A DNA stretch of 64,000 bases from Peribacillus frigoritolerans (GCF_030676415.1 NZ_JAUUTW010000016.1:1-64000); one strand, 5' to 3'. Shown: positions 24,098-33,396, numbered from the stretch's first letter. Notes: generated by a model not told the origin, from the letters alone. Numbers and translations are program-made.

Positions 24098-25264
24098 TCA
24101 GCTATAAAGAAGTTTGGGCTGTCGGGCTAGATAGGAAGGCGTACCATTTTGATTAAGATTAAGGATCAATTTCATGACCTCCACTATTCCCTCAGGTTTC
24201 TCCAACTCTATTTCCCTATGATAAGATTCTATGGATGTGTTCCATTTTTTCATTTTTTTCTGATCCTTCAATATACTCAGCAATTGTTTTTCAAAAGGCG
24301 TTTTCTGATTAAGTTTAAATACAAGTCCTTGTTGTTTTAAATATTGCAGATTAATTTCCTCCTGCCCCGGAAGCCTGGAATGAACAAAAATGGGAAGCCT
24401 TTTTCGCAATGCTTCGCTGATCGTGACACCGCCCGGTTTCGTAACGATTGCGTCAACTTCTTCGTAAAGCTTATTCATTTCAGACCTTGATGAGATATAA
24501 GGCAATGGTTTGATATGAGGTAAGTTCCATGTTTCGATTTCTTCATAAAGCTTGTTGTTATTTCCGCAAAGAACTAAATAATCAAAGTCAGTTGAATTCT
24601 TTAACTCATCACCTAAGTTCAAAATCCCTCCCAGACCGCTATTTCCTCCGGATATCAAAATTCTTGGCCGTTCTGTGTTTCTTTGTACACGGGCATTTTT
24701 AGTGATTTCCTCGTGCACGGGAATACCAGTGACCATCATCGTTTGTTTTGGTATTTGACGCTTACTCATCAGCTTTTCTTTTACTTCTTGACTAGGAAGA
24801 AAATGGGCATCTATCCCTTCGCTTCCCCACACATTATTAATAAAAAAGTCGGTGTACACGTTTATAACCGGTGTGCTGCACTTCCCTTTCATCTTTAACT
24901 GACTCAAAAGATAGGAAGGGAAACCGTGTGTACACACAATTAAATCAGGCTTTTCTTCTTCTATCAATTGTTCCAATTTATTCATGAATAGTTGCTGATA
25001 CCACTTAAATATCCGTTCCTTTGGCGAGTGCACATAAAACAGATTCTTATAGGCAAGATTATAGGTTTCCGGCGCATAACGGATCCATGTAAGATAACTA
25101 TTTACAATGATTTTTTCTAGAGAGGTATTGGTATAACTGATTAGATCGATTTTTTTATAAGTAATCCCATTTGAATGCTTTTTTAACATATCCATTAATG
25201 CCTCTGCAACTTGATGATGTCCCGACTGCATTCGAAAGAGAGGTAAAAACAAAATCTTCTTCAT
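24098..25264 (-). CDS. Glycosyltransferase of the MGDG synthase / UgtP (GT28) type
   Basis: A 388-residue protein. The N-terminal domain begins KKILFLPLFRMQSGHHQVAEALMDML with the GHHQ acceptor-site motif of MGDG synthase-like enzymes. The C-terminal GT28-like donor domain carries ILISGGNSGLGG and the UDP-sugar motif VTKPGGVTISEAL. Relatives add hexose to diacylglycerol or polyprenyl lipids at the membrane. ATG 25264 is chosen because AGGAG lies 9 bases upstream; ATG 25273 touches the ribosome site. It follows a deacetylase and a DedA gene on the same strand, suggesting an envelope-lipid operon. Confidence 0.8.
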   Translation of the reverse strand: MKKILFLPLFRMQSGHHQVAEALMDMLKKHSNGITYKKIDLISYTNTSLEKIIVNSYLTWIRYAPETYNLAYKNLFYVHSPKERIFKWYQQLFMNKLEQLIEEEKPDLIVCTHGFPSYLLSQLKMKGKCSTPVINVYTDFFINNVWGSEGIDAHFLPSQEVKEKLMSKRQIPKQTMMVTGIPVHEEITKNARVQRNTERPRILISGGNSGLGGILNLGDELKNSTDFDYLVLCGNNNKLYEEIETWNLPHIKPLPYISSRSEMNKLYEEVDAIVTKPGGVTISEALRKRLPIFVHSRLPGQEEINLQYLKQQGLVFKLNQKTPFEKQLLSILKDQKKMKKWNTSIESYHREIELEKPEGIVEVMKLILNLNQNGTPSYLARQPKLLYS

Positions 25265-25397
25265 ATGTGTCATCTCCTAAGAAATCATTCTGAAAATACG
25301 AAATTATATATAGTTCATGATATCTTCCTCTTACAATATCGTTGAACAAATCCCTTAAATGGATCTCATTTCTAACGCTTTATAATAAGGAGTCGAC

Positions 25398-25997
25398 TCA
25401 ACTTTTGGACATTTGTTTTCTCTTTTTCACGTATTTGATAGTAACATATAGTACAAAAATAACTAAAAATACAACACCTAAATATGGAACATATTTAGGA
25501 TTAACATTAAAAGCATCCCCCACATAATAACCGGCCACTATAAAAGGGACGGTCCAGAGTATGGTGCCTAATAGGGAAAATAGGAAGTATTTCCGAAAGG
25601 GTATAGAAGAGATTCCTGCAAAATATGGACTGATTTGCCTTATTCCCGGAATATAAAATCCCAATACTAAGGTTTTTTGTGCATTATCCGTATAGTTTTT
25701 CTTTGCTTTCTCCCAGCGTTCACTCGTAATTCCAATGAATCTTCCATATTTATTTATAAATGGATACCCCACATATTTTCCGCATGCATAAGCCGCAAGC
25801 ATTCCGATAAAGGCGCCGAGAATTGCACATAGCATGGCTAAACCAATAGAGAGCTTACCTTGGACAACCAACACCCCAATTAGAAATAGAAGTGATTCTT
25901 CTGGTGCAGGCACTCCCACAATGCCGAAGAATAAAAAAAGAAAAATGATTAGGTATCCATATGAATCAATAAAATGTAAAAGCGTATCTATATTCAT
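25398..25997 (-). CDS. DedA-family membrane protein
   Basis: A 199-residue protein of the DedA/VTT family with helices and re-entrant loops: FFGIVGVPAPEESLLFLIG (the E of the conserved PxPE region), YACGKYVGYPFINKYGRF, and FYIPGIRQISPYFAGISSIPFRKYF. DedA proteins are thought to be lipid flippases, for example for undecaprenyl phosphate or phosphatidylethanolamine, driven by the proton gradient. It sits 17 bp after the deacetylase gene. Confidence 0.88.
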   Translation of the reverse strand: MNIDTLLHFIDSYGYLIIFLFLFFGIVGVPAPEESLLFLIGVLVVQGKLSIGLAMLCAILGAFIGMLAAYACGKYVGYPFINKYGRFIGITSERWEKAKKNYTDNAQKTLVLGFYIPGIRQISPYFAGISSIPFRKYFLFSLLGTILWTVPFIVAGYYVGDAFNVNPKYVPYLGVVFLVIFVLYVTIKYVKKRKQMSKS

Positions 25998-26014
25998 AAT
26001 ACCCCCAGAATAAT

Positions 26015-26716
26015 TTATAAGTCTTTTAAAGTAATAAAGTGTGTTCCCTTTTCCTTACTCTCCTGCAGGTAAATTTTTAACATTTCAATCATATAGCCCG
26101 GTGCTTCTTTATCCGCTCCCAAGGTTTCACCACAGTCATGAAGCAACAGGATGGAACCTTCTGTCGAAGTGCTTCGCAGTTGATCAAGCAGAGTATTTTT
26201 GCATTTTTCGACTTTCCAATCCCCGAAGATGCCGGACCACATTATCATTCTATATTTCTTACTGAAAAGTGGGGTGAACATATTAAAATGACCCCATGGC
26301 GGTCTATAAAAAACAACCTTTTCATTCGTACATTCATTTATCGCCTTTTCAGTCATTTCCAACTGTTTCCGTAGATGGATTGGTGATAGGATCCAACTTG
26401 AAACATGATGAAAATGATGGATACCTATAGTATGTCCCTCTTCATGCATTCTTTTAATAATCTCAGGATTTCTTTTCACTTTACTGCCAACAACAAAAAA
26501 TGTGGCCTTTATCTCATATTCTTTTAAAAGATCAAGTAATTTTATCGTGTATTCAGGGTTTGGACCATCATCGAAAGTTAGCGCAATCCCATTATTCGAA
26601 TTGATTTTTTTTGTTATTCCCAGACTGCATACACGAATAAGCACCGTTGGGATAATAGTATAAAATATTAATAGCAATAATAAAATAATAAAACTAATCA
26701 GCCATATATGCATCAC
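26015..26716 (-). CDS. Membrane-anchored polysaccharide deacetylase
   Basis: A 233-residue protein with an N-terminal membrane helix (3-26) and a NodB domain: TFDDGPNPEY (catalytic Asp pair), IGIHHFHHVSS (metal His pair), RPPWGHFN and a C-terminal ILLLHDCGE (catalytic His). It should remove acetyl groups from an envelope glycan. GTG 26716 or ATG 26713 is the start, both at some distance from GAGAGGA. It leads the set deacetylase-DedA-glycosyltransferase. Confidence 0.83.
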   Translation of the reverse strand: MMHIWLISFIILLLLLIFYTIIPTVLIRVCSLGITKKINSNNGIALTFDDGPNPEYTIKLLDLLKEYEIKATFFVVGSKVKRNPEIIKRMHEEGHTIGIHHFHHVSSWILSPIHLRKQLEMTEKAINECTNEKVVFYRPPWGHFNMFTPLFSKKYRMIMWSGIFGDWKVEKCKNTLLDQLRSTSTEGSILLLHDCGETLGADKEAPGYMIEMLKIYLQESKEKGTHFITLKDL

Positions 26717-26981
26717 ACAAAACTATCCTCTCATTATTGATATTACCAATACTGATCCTTTCCCTATATCATAATCGTTTACTACCATGCAGCAAATGTT
26801 ATTGTATTCAGGTAATTCATTATAAAACCTCTCCTTACAATTTAGCATTTTTTTTTCATTATTTTCACTTATCATTATTTTTTTATTTTTGTAAAGGTTG
26901 AAGGACATTAGTTCTATTACAGCAATGTCTGCAGTTTTTTTCTTTGAAAACCGTTCCAGTTGATTCCACCCTTTTAGGATT

Positions 26982-27636
26982 ACTGTAAAAAACTATGAAG
27001 GATCCCCTATCTTAAACTTGCTTCGGGATATGTCCGAGCCTTCAGTTTTTTCTTGAAATTACATTCCAGTTGATTCCAGAAATCCGCTCCCTTTCCGCCG
27101 ACTGTCTGCGTCTGCCGAGCCTCCTCGGCGCAAGCGCCTGTGGGGTCTCGGCTAGCCAGTTATTCGGCAGGAGTCTCGCAAATTTCTTCCATCCTTTAAG
27201 GGGGACTGTAAAAAACTATGAAGGTCCCCTATCTTAAGCTTGCTTCGGGATGTGTCCGAGCCTTCAGTTTTTTCTTGAAATTACATTCCTGTTGATTTCA
27301 GAAATCCGCTCCCTTTCCGCCGACTGCCTGCCGAGCCTCCTCGGCGCAAGCGCCTGTGGGGTCTCAGCTAGCCAGTTATTCGGCAGGAGTCTCGCAAATT
27401 TCTTCCATCCTTTAAGGGGGACTGTAAAAAACTATGAAGGTCCCCTATCTTAAGCTTGCTTCGGGATATGTCCGAGCCTTCAGTTTTTTCTTGAAATTAC
27501 ATTCCTGTTGATTTCAAAAATCCGCTCCCTTTCCGCCGACTGCCTGACGAGCCTTCTCGGCGCAAGCGCCTGTGGGGTCTCGGCTAGCCAGTTATTCGGC
27601 AGGAGTCTTTCAAATTTCTTCCATCCTTTAAGGGGG
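26982..27636. repeat. Three tandem 216-223 bp family B units
   Basis: Units start at 26982, 27205 and 27421 with ACTGTAAAAAACTATGAAGG. Each then has CCCCTATCTTAA, TTCAGTTTTTTCTTGAAATT and the B core: CCGCTCCCTTTCCGCCGACTG, CTCCTCGGCGCAAGCGCCTG, GGGGTCTC and GCAGGAGTCT. The first unit has a 7-base insertion (TCTGCGT). Unit-to-unit identity is very high, indicating recent amplification. The B core is the reverse complement of a diverged A core. Confidence 0.9.
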
Positions 27637-27800
27637 ACTGTAAAAAAACATGAAGGATAAACTAGTCTTGTTTAAGATTATGGTTCGGGGTGGGAACAAT
27701 TCGAAACTCCTTTTGCCGGAAAATTGATGGAACCGCCAGACTGTAGACGAATTGGAGAAGAAGAGCCAGTTTCCCTACAATCTCTCTTAAAAAAGAAGTT

Positions 27801-27926
27801 CCAGCTGATTGGAACGTAAGGTACGAGACTCCTGCGGGAAAAGCGTGGCCAAGGGAGACCCCGCAGGCGAACGCCGAGGAGGCTCCCCGGACCGCCCGCG
27901 GAAAGCGAGTGCCTGGAGTGGAAATC
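27801..27926 (+). repeat. Repeat family A, copy A4
   Basis: CCAGCTGATTGGAACGTAAGG through CGAGACTCCTGCGGG to GAGTGCCTGGAGTGGAAATC, embedded between family B copies. Confidence 0.88.
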
Positions 27927-27943
27927 ATTACACATACCCACTT

Positions 27944-28062
27944 CCGGAAATCAGCTCCCCTTCCGCCGACTGTGCCAAGCCTCTTCACCGTAAGCGGCTG
28001 TGAAGTCTTGGCTAGCCAGTTATTCGGCAGGAGTCTCGCAAATTTCTTCCATCCTTTAAGGG
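27944..28062 (-). repeat. Repeat family B, copy B4 (degenerate)
   Basis: CTCCCCTTCCGCCGACTG through CTTGGCTAGCCAGTTATTC to GCAGGAGTCTCGCAAATTTC, with more substitutions than the tandem units. Confidence 0.82.
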
Positions 28063-28129
28063 GGACTGTAAAAACATCAAGGATAAACTAGTTATGTTTA
28101 TGATTACCACCCCTTTATTCGACAAACTG

Positions 28130-28160
28130 AAAAAAAAACACCCTAAGGGTGTTTTTTTAG
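28130..28160 (-). terminator. bioB terminator
   Basis: AAAAAAACACCC-TA-GGGTGTTTTTTT, symmetrical, active on either strand; it lies 28 bp beyond the bioB stop and abuts the end of the repeat block. Confidence 0.88.
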
Positions 28161-28186
28161 TTTGTCTCAATAATCTTCTTTATCAA

Positions 28187-29179
28187 TTAAAGGGCACATT
28201 CTTCAATTTCAAATCCCAGGTCTTCGATGATTCCCCAATCAGCTGTGGGTTCTTGACCAGCTGTCGTTAAATAGTCGCCGACGAAGATGGAATTGGCTGC
28301 ATAAAGTGCCATGGGCTGTATGGAACGGAGATTGACTTCACGACCGCCGGCCAGACGGATTTCTTTACTCGGATTAACGAATCTCATCATCGAAATCAAT
28401 TTCAGGCATTTAGTGGGGGTCAACTCGGAAGTTCCCTCAAGCGGCGTTCCGTCAATTGCATTGAGAAAATTACAAGGAATGGAATCTGCATCAAGGCTGC
28501 GTAAGGATAGAGCTACTTCCACCGCTTCCGCCTCAGATTCCCCCATACCGAAAATGGCACCAGAACATGGAGACATTCCGGCTTCTTTCACAGCTTCGAC
28601 TGTATCTACCCGGTCTTCATATGTATGTGTCGATGTAATTTTGCTGTAGTTTTCCTGTGATGTATTCAAGTTGTGGTTGTAGCGATGAACGCCTGCTTCC
28701 GCCAGTTTACCGGCATGTTCCTCATTCAGGAAACCTAAACAGCAGCAGATTTTAAGATCAGTCGTTTCGCGGATTTCTTTTACCGCTTCAATGACATGAT
28801 CGATTTCCCTGTTGGTCGGACGACGGCCAGACGCAACGATGCAATAAGTACCCGCTTTACGACGAATTGATTCTTGCGCTCCCTCGACAATCTTTTCTTT
28901 AGTCAGCCAAGCATATTTATCGATTGGGGCCTCCGACACGATCGACTGTGAGCAGTAGCCGCAATCTTCAGGACATAATCCTGATTTCGTATTGATGATC
29001 ATATTCAATTTAACTTTTTTCCCGTAATGATGCTTACGTATGAGATAGGCTGCATTCAAAATTTCCAAAACCTCTTCGTCTGGGGCTTGTACGATGGATA
29101 ATGCCTCTTCCTCCGTCACTTTATATCCTTTGATAACGTTCTCCGCTAACATCTTCCAATCCCTTACCAATGTTTCCAA
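28187..29179 (-). CDS. bioB: Biotin synthase
   Basis: A 330-residue radical-SAM enzyme that inserts sulfur into dethiobiotin. CPEDCGYCSQS (about residues 68-78) holds the 4Fe-4S Cys triad. KICCCLGFLNEE and the HNLNTSQENY region match the SAM and 2Fe-2S sites, and the C-terminal Arg is in KEIRLAGGREVNLR. The start is TTG 29179 with AGAGGGA eight bases upstream. It faces away from bioYDA. Its own BirA-type operator lies about 400 bp upstream, an unusually long gap. Confidence 0.95.
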   Translation of the reverse strand: METLVRDWKMLAENVIKGYKVTEEEALSIVQAPDEEVLEILNAAYLIRKHHYGKKVKLNMIINTKSGLCPEDCGYCSQSIVSEAPIDKYAWLTKEKIVEGAQESIRRKAGTYCIVASGRRPTNREIDHVIEAVKEIRETTDLKICCCLGFLNEEHAGKLAEAGVHRYNHNLNTSQENYSKITSTHTYEDRVDTVEAVKEAGMSPCSGAIFGMGESEAEAVEVALSLRSLDADSIPCNFLNAIDGTPLEGTSELTPTKCLKLISMMRFVNPSKEIRLAGGREVNLRSIQPMALYAANSIFVGDYLTTAGQEPTADWGIIEDLGFEIEECAL

Positions 29180-29577
29180 ACCTAATCCCTCTTTTCTTTT
29201 AATGTTGTATATTCCTTCCCGTGAATCTTCCGCGATTAATTACCAGAACCCGGGATGGATTGGATAATTTTGCACACGCTAATCACATCTGTTGTTCCCG
29301 ATGTGCTGCCATTTAAGTGTGCCAAATCGCTGGTGCATGGATTCCGTGACTATGTAATTCTTGAAAAAGAATTTAACCCGTTCCGGTTCTCCGCACATAA
29401 AACGGATGATATCTGGTAAATAGACCTACTTCCGGCAACCTACAGCTCCAGTTGCGAGTGTCCCCATCTCTAATCCACTTTCCCTTCCAACCAACCGGTC
29501 GCATGTACCATCAACCACAATGGGCAACCTTTAACATTTAGCAGTATCAACAATGCCTGGCAATGAAGCCATAAGAT
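29180..29577. other. Unexplained 400-bp stretch between bioB and its operator
   Basis: No gene is evident. On the minus strand one stretch of about 48 codons without stop (roughly 29420-29275) reads PDIIRFMCGEPERVKFFFKN and then YIVTESMHQRFGTLKWQHIG, protein-like but short and without a clear ribosome site. It may be a gene remnant or a long bioB leader. Confidence 0.4.
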
Positions 29578-29578
29578 T

Positions 29579-29606
29579 TGTTAACCTAAAATACTTTAAG
29601 TTAACA
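29579..29606 (-). promoter_or_regulatory. BirA-type biotin operator 1
   Basis: TGTTAAC (29579-29585), 14 bp, GTTAACA (29600-29606): a perfect dyad of the Bacillus biotin operator type. It is the operator nearer bioB. Confidence 0.85.
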
Positions 29607-29708
29607 TATTGATAGAATAATAACATACAAACAAAATATTATTCAATGGTCTTTTTTCAATATTTTCCTAGTCTGTTCTTTAAATCCTAAGAAAGCTGGC
29701 ATTTTATA

Positions 29709-29736
29709 TGTTAACCAAATGATAAATTAGTTGACA
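29709..29736 (+). promoter_or_regulatory. BirA-type biotin operator 2
   Basis: TGTTAAC (29709-29715), 14 bp, GTTGACA (29730-29736), one mismatch. The symmetry extends outward (TTTTATA and TATAAAA). It lies 70 bp before bioY and should bind biotinyl-AMP-loaded BirA. Confidence 0.85.
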
Positions 29737-29806
29737 TATAAAATGGGAATCAGGCAAACTAATAGTGGGCATTCTGCCTGCCATTTCTAAAAAGGAGGGT
29801 AAAAAC

Positions 29807-30391
29807 TTGAAAGCAAGGACGATTTCTTATGTTGCCCTTTTTGCCGCGTTAACTGCAATTGGCGCCTTTATTAAGATACCTATCCCTTACATACCATTCA
29901 CACTGCAAATTCTGGCAGTCTATTTGGCAGGCGCATTATTGGGGCCCCGGCTTGGGATGCTCAGTCAGTTATGCTACGTCTTGATCGGGCTTATCGGGGT
30001 GCCCGTGTTTGCTGAAGGCGGGGGATTCGGCTATATATTCAAACCCACTTTCGGCTATTTGCTCGGATATATACTGGGAGCCTATGTAAATGGATGGCTG
30101 ATCAACCGGTTTTCCCTGTCCACGATTCGTTCCATATTCTTTGCAAATGCCGCCTCTCTGCTGACCGTTTACTTTTTCGGCTGCATCTGGCTGTATGGTG
30201 CGATGAAGTGGATTGTGGAAACGCCGCTTTCAATCAACCAAACGATTCTTTACGGTTTCTTATTACCTGTACCCGGTGATTTAATGCTATGCATTCTATG
30301 TGCTGTCATCATTCAACAAGTACGTCCGCGCATTGCAAGATATATAAATGTAAAGGAGCTGAATCATCCATGGGCCAAGCCTACTTTATAA
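29807..30391 (+). CDS. bioY: Biotin transporter substrate-specific component BioY
   Basis: A 194-residue S-component of the energy-coupling-factor biotin transporter with six membrane helices. The family stretch is IPYIPFTLQILAVYLAGALLG (about residues 26-46), then AEGGGFGYIFKPTFGYLLGY and a C-terminal LPVPGDLMLCILCA. TTG 29807 is chosen because AAGGAGGG ends seven bases before; the longer reading from 29765 lacks such a site. Transcribed first in bioY-D-A behind a BirA operator. It may work alone or with EcfAA'T. Confidence 0.92.
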   Translation: MKARTISYVALFAALTAIGAFIKIPIPYIPFTLQILAVYLAGALLGPRLGMLSQLCYVLIGLIGVPVFAEGGGFGYIFKPTFGYLLGYILGAYVNGWLINRFSLSTIRSIFFANAASLLTVYFFGCIWLYGAMKWIVETPLSINQTILYGFLLPVPGDLMLCILCAVIIQQVRPRIARYINVKELNHPWAKPTL

Positions 30392-31077
30392 CCGGAACTG
30401 GCACGGATATTGGAAAGACCATCGTCACGAGTGCACTCTATCTGTCTCTTCAAACATTGGGGAAAAGCGTCACGATATTCAAGCCATTTCAAACTGGAAT
30501 CAATGAGGAAAATAATACATACCCCGATATATCTTGGTTTGAGCAGGAACTCGGTGTAAAGGAATCAGGGTTTTACACACTGGAACCCGAAACCTCCCCA
30601 CATTTGGCGATTAAATTAACCGGTAGTCTAATTGATGAGAAGAAAGTCGTGGAAAGGGTTCATGAACTTGAGGAAATGTATGACATCGTATTAGTCGAGG
30701 GCGCTGGCGGATTGGCTGTGCCGCTTATTGAACGAACGGAAGGTTTCTATATGACGGCGGATTTCATAAGGGATTGCGGCATGCCTGTCCTCTTCGTATC
30801 CACAAGCGGTTTAGGGGCGATTCATGATGTCGTGACGACCCATTCTTATGCCCAAGTCCATGATATAAACGTGAAAACCATTTTGTATAATCATTACCGG
30901 CCAGAAGATCGGATTCATCAAGACAATATCGAAACCATTGAAAAGCTGACTGGGCTGAATGGCCTCGCCTGCATCCCAACACTGGCCGATGTTAGAAAAG
31001 ACTTGAGGATCTGCATCCTTGATTTACTTGGTGATCAAGATTATACCCAACAACTGAAAGAGGTGTTCAAAGCATGA
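30370..31077 (+). CDS. bioD: Dethiobiotin synthetase
   Basis: A 235-residue ATP-dependent ligase that closes the ureido ring of dethiobiotin. The P-loop is TGTGTDIGKTIVT (about residues 8-20), KPFQTG carries the substrate Lys, and VEGAGGLAVPL is the BioD signature. It starts at ATG 30370 within the last 22 bases of bioY, with AAAGGAG upstream, and overlaps bioA by 4 bases. Confidence 0.93.
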   Translation: MGQAYFITGTGTDIGKTIVTSALYLSLQTLGKSVTIFKPFQTGINEENNTYPDISWFEQELGVKESGFYTLEPETSPHLAIKLTGSLIDEKKVVERVHELEEMYDIVLVEGAGGLAVPLIERTEGFYMTADFIRDCGMPVLFVSTSGLGAIHDVVTTHSYAQVHDINVKTILYNHYRPEDRIHQDNIETIEKLTGLNGLACIPTLADVRKDLRICILDLLGDQDYTQQLKEVFKA

Positions 31078-32456
31078 ACAGTCAGGATTTAGAACAATGG
31101 GATAAGGAATATGTATGGCATCCGTTCACACAAATGAAAACGTATCGGGAAAGTAAACCGCTGATCATCGAACGCGGCGAAGGCAGCTACCTGATTGATG
31201 TGGATGGCAAACGCTACCTCGACGGCTATGCTTCATTATGGGTGAACGTGCACGGGCATAACGAGCCGGAATTAAACGGCGCCCTTATTGAACAAGTGAA
31301 TAAAGTCGCGCACTCCACGCTGCTGGGATCTGCGAATGTACCATCGATCTTACTGGCAAAAAAACTGGCAGAGATCACTCCTGGTTCTTTATCGAAAGTC
31401 TTCTACTCTGACACGGGATCTGCCGCTGTGGAAATCGCCCTTAAAGTCGCTTATCAATATTGGCAGAATATCGATCCCGTCAAGCATCAGAATAAAAACA
31501 AATTCGTCTCACTTGACGAAGCATACCACGGCGATACTGTCGGAGCTGTGAGTGTGGGCGGTATGGATCTATTCCATAGAATCTTTAAGCCCCTCTTATT
31601 TCAACGGATTTCCGCCCCTTCACCATATGCCTATCACATGGCTGAGTATGGAGATCAAGAAGCCGTGAAAAACCATTGCTTGAAGGAACTGGAGAAGTTA
31701 CTGCAAGAACAATCAGACGAAATTGCAGGATTGATCATCGAACCGCTGGTGCAGGGAGCAGCAGGCATCATAACCCATCCCCAGGGCTTTTTGAAACAGG
31801 TCGAACAATTATGCAAAAAGTTCAATATCCTCTTAATTTGTGACGAGGTGGCCGTAGGATTCGGTCGCACCGGTACAATGTTTGCCTGCGAACAGGAAGA
31901 TGTCGTCCCCGATATCATGTGTATGGGCAAAGGGATCACTGGGGGATATATGCCACTCGCAGCCACCATCATGAACGAGCAGATCTTTCAATCCTTCTTG
32001 GGAGAACGGGAAGAACATAAAACCTTCTATCACGGCCACACCTATACAGGAAATCAGCTTGCCTGTGCACTGGCCCTGAAGAATATCGAGCTAATGGAAA
32101 GCCGCAATCTCATTAAAGACATCCAGAAAAAATCAAAATACCTATCACAAAGACTGCAAGCGCTATACGAACTTCCGATAGTCGGCGATATCCGCCAGCG
32201 CGGCTTCATGATTGGAGTGGAAATCGTTAAAGACCGCCAAACAAAAGAAACGTTCACCCTCCAAGAGAACGTCGTTTCTGGAATCATCCATACAGCACGG
32301 GAAAATGGCCTGATCATCCGGGAACTTGGTCCAGTCATCACGATGATGCCGATCCTTTCCATGTCAGAAAAGGAACTCGATTTCATGGTCGAAACCGTCT
32401 ACCGTGCCATTCAGGAAGTCTCCATTCATAAAGGATTGATCCCAGCAGCAAACTGA
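31074..32456 (+). CDS. bioA: Adenosylmethionine-8-amino-7-oxononanoate aminotransferase
   Basis: A 460-residue class III PLP aminotransferase making 7,8-diaminopelargonate. WHPFTQM near the N-terminus is specific to BioA. SDTGSAAVEIALK binds PLP phosphate, LLICDEVAVGFGRTG holds the PLP-pyridine Asp, and DIMCMGKGITGGYMPLAA contains the Schiff-base Lys. The amino donor (SAM or lysine) cannot be told by eye. bioF and pimelate genes are not in the window. Confidence 0.93.
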   Translation: MNSQDLEQWDKEYVWHPFTQMKTYRESKPLIIERGEGSYLIDVDGKRYLDGYASLWVNVHGHNEPELNGALIEQVNKVAHSTLLGSANVPSILLAKKLAEITPGSLSKVFYSDTGSAAVEIALKVAYQYWQNIDPVKHQNKNKFVSLDEAYHGDTVGAVSVGGMDLFHRIFKPLLFQRISAPSPYAYHMAEYGDQEAVKNHCLKELEKLLQEQSDEIAGLIIEPLVQGAAGIITHPQGFLKQVEQLCKKFNILLICDEVAVGFGRTGTMFACEQEDVVPDIMCMGKGITGGYMPLAATIMNEQIFQSFLGEREEHKTFYHGHTYTGNQLACALALKNIELMESRNLIKDIQKKSKYLSQRLQALYELPIVGDIRQRGFMIGVEIVKDRQTKETFTLQENVVSGIIHTARENGLIIRELGPVITMMPILSMSEKELDFMVETVYRAIQEVSIHKGLIPAAN

Positions 32457-32689
32457 TTCACAAAGAACCGGAAAAGCAAGGCTCATTCCGCTTCCTTCTA
32501 TATCTTTGCAAGGGACTTCATGAAGAAAGATCACAGATGTTGTCCATATACCGAAGAGATCAAACATCTTTGGCTATCCAAGAAGAAGCAGATCTTGAAT
32601 CTGAGGAAGTTTTATATACTTATGTTTAAACAACCTTTTTTAAGCGCAGCTATTGATCATCTCCATCAATGATTGGATGGAATCAGAAC

Positions 32690-32719
32690 GGGCACCCTCG
32701 ATGGGATGCCCTTTTTTTT
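32690..32719 (+). terminator. Terminator of the bioYDA operon
   Basis: GGGCACCC-TCGAT-GGGATGCCC (one bulge) followed by eight T. It lies 234 bp after bioA; the intervening sequence holds no recognisable gene. Confidence 0.85.
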
Positions 32720-32776
32720 GATTGAATTTTGGATGATGTCACCTATTCAAACAAAGGGATTACCGGCATCCCGGCT

Positions 32777-33016
32777 TCAGGCAAGAATTAAATGAAAATG
32801 GTGAACAAATGATAAGCAAGGAAAAGATGATTGCAATAAACGAAATGCCCAAGAAGTCTTGCCTGCTAAATATAAGCTGATCACCAGACTTGCAAATCCA
32901 ATGATCAAATAAATGCTTGCTCCAACATATGAATATAGCGTTGGAGTAATCCCCGGGATGAAAAGCAGCACGAAAGTCATTTGCAGGGATATGCATATTC
33001 CAAGTAAAAGTTTCAT
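32777..33016 (-). CDS. Small membrane protein, possibly frameshifted at its end
   Basis: ATG 33016 follows AGGAGGTGAAA. The 79-residue product starts MKLLLGICISLQMTFVLLFI and has two clear membrane helices. After KTSWAF the frame loses hydrophobic character, while the adjacent frame reads FIAIIFSLLIICSPFSF, a good third helix. A one-base shift near 32850 is therefore likely. No family was assigned. Confidence 0.5.
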   Translation of the reverse strand: MKLLLGICISLQMTFVLLFIPGITPTLYSYVGASIYLIIGFASLVISLYLAGKTSWAFRLLQSSFPCLSFVHHFHLILA

Positions 33017-33192
33017 TTTCACCTCCTGTTTTTTGAAAATCGAGTTCGATATAAATATAATATTCATCCCTATCCGCTTTTTCATTACGCACCATTACTG
33101 GACTACATTTTAAAAAAACTGTTTTAATAATTTTTATGTAAATGATTGGATATTTATTGTAAACTGGATTAGCAAAGGAGTAGAGTTGCAAT

Positions 33193-33396
33193 TTGGCGAT
33201 AACAAAGAAAAGATTTTTCATTAGTTGTATAGTAGGTATCATACTCACGTATCTTGCCCGCTCTGGTCAGCAATACTTTAGTGGCCAACCGATAAAGTGG
33301 TCAGGGAATTTAGGATATGCATTCTATTTCGTAGCATTTATTGTATTTTTCAGTTGGCTATTTGGAGATTTCGATAAGAAAAAGGCTGATCACTAA
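33193..33396 (+). CDS. Small two-helix membrane protein
   Basis: A 67-residue protein, MAITKKRFFISCIVGIILTY followed by a loop with GQPIKWSGNLGYAFYFV and a second helix ending FGDFDKKKADH. It looks like a conserved Bacillus small membrane protein, name unknown. The start is TTG 33193; AAAGGAG lies rather far upstream (about 12 bases). The stop codon lies within an 18-bp sequence that is repeated on the far side of the following repeat insertion. Confidence 0.6.
   Translation: MAITKKRFFISCIVGIILTYLARSGQQYFSGQPIKWSGNLGYAFYFVAFIVFFSWLFGDFDKKKADH

Larger units (their letters stand above)
26925..28124. repeat. Compound repeat region (families A and B)
   Basis: A gene-free 1.2 kb block made of repeats. 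It contains a truncated start (CTGCAGTTTTTTTCTTTGAA near 26929), three tandem family B units (26982-27636), a family A core (27801-27926) and a further B core (27944-28062). It ends GACAAACTGA (to about 28130), directly against the bioB terminator hairpin. All reading frames in it are Arg/Pro/Ser-rich artefacts. Confidence 0.88.

Noticed and set aside
26723-26908. 61-codon minus-strand frame before the deacetylase gene
   Set aside because: AT-rich, no family, no clear ribosome site; it occupies the probable promoter region.
27250-27453. Frame with PSLLGASACGVSASQLFGRS
   Set aside because: Produced by family B repeats; it recurs in altered form at the other copies and has no start signal.
22776-28124. 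Insertion sequence with transposase
   Set aside because: No DDE, HUH or serine/tyrosine recombinase frame anywhere in the repeat blocks.
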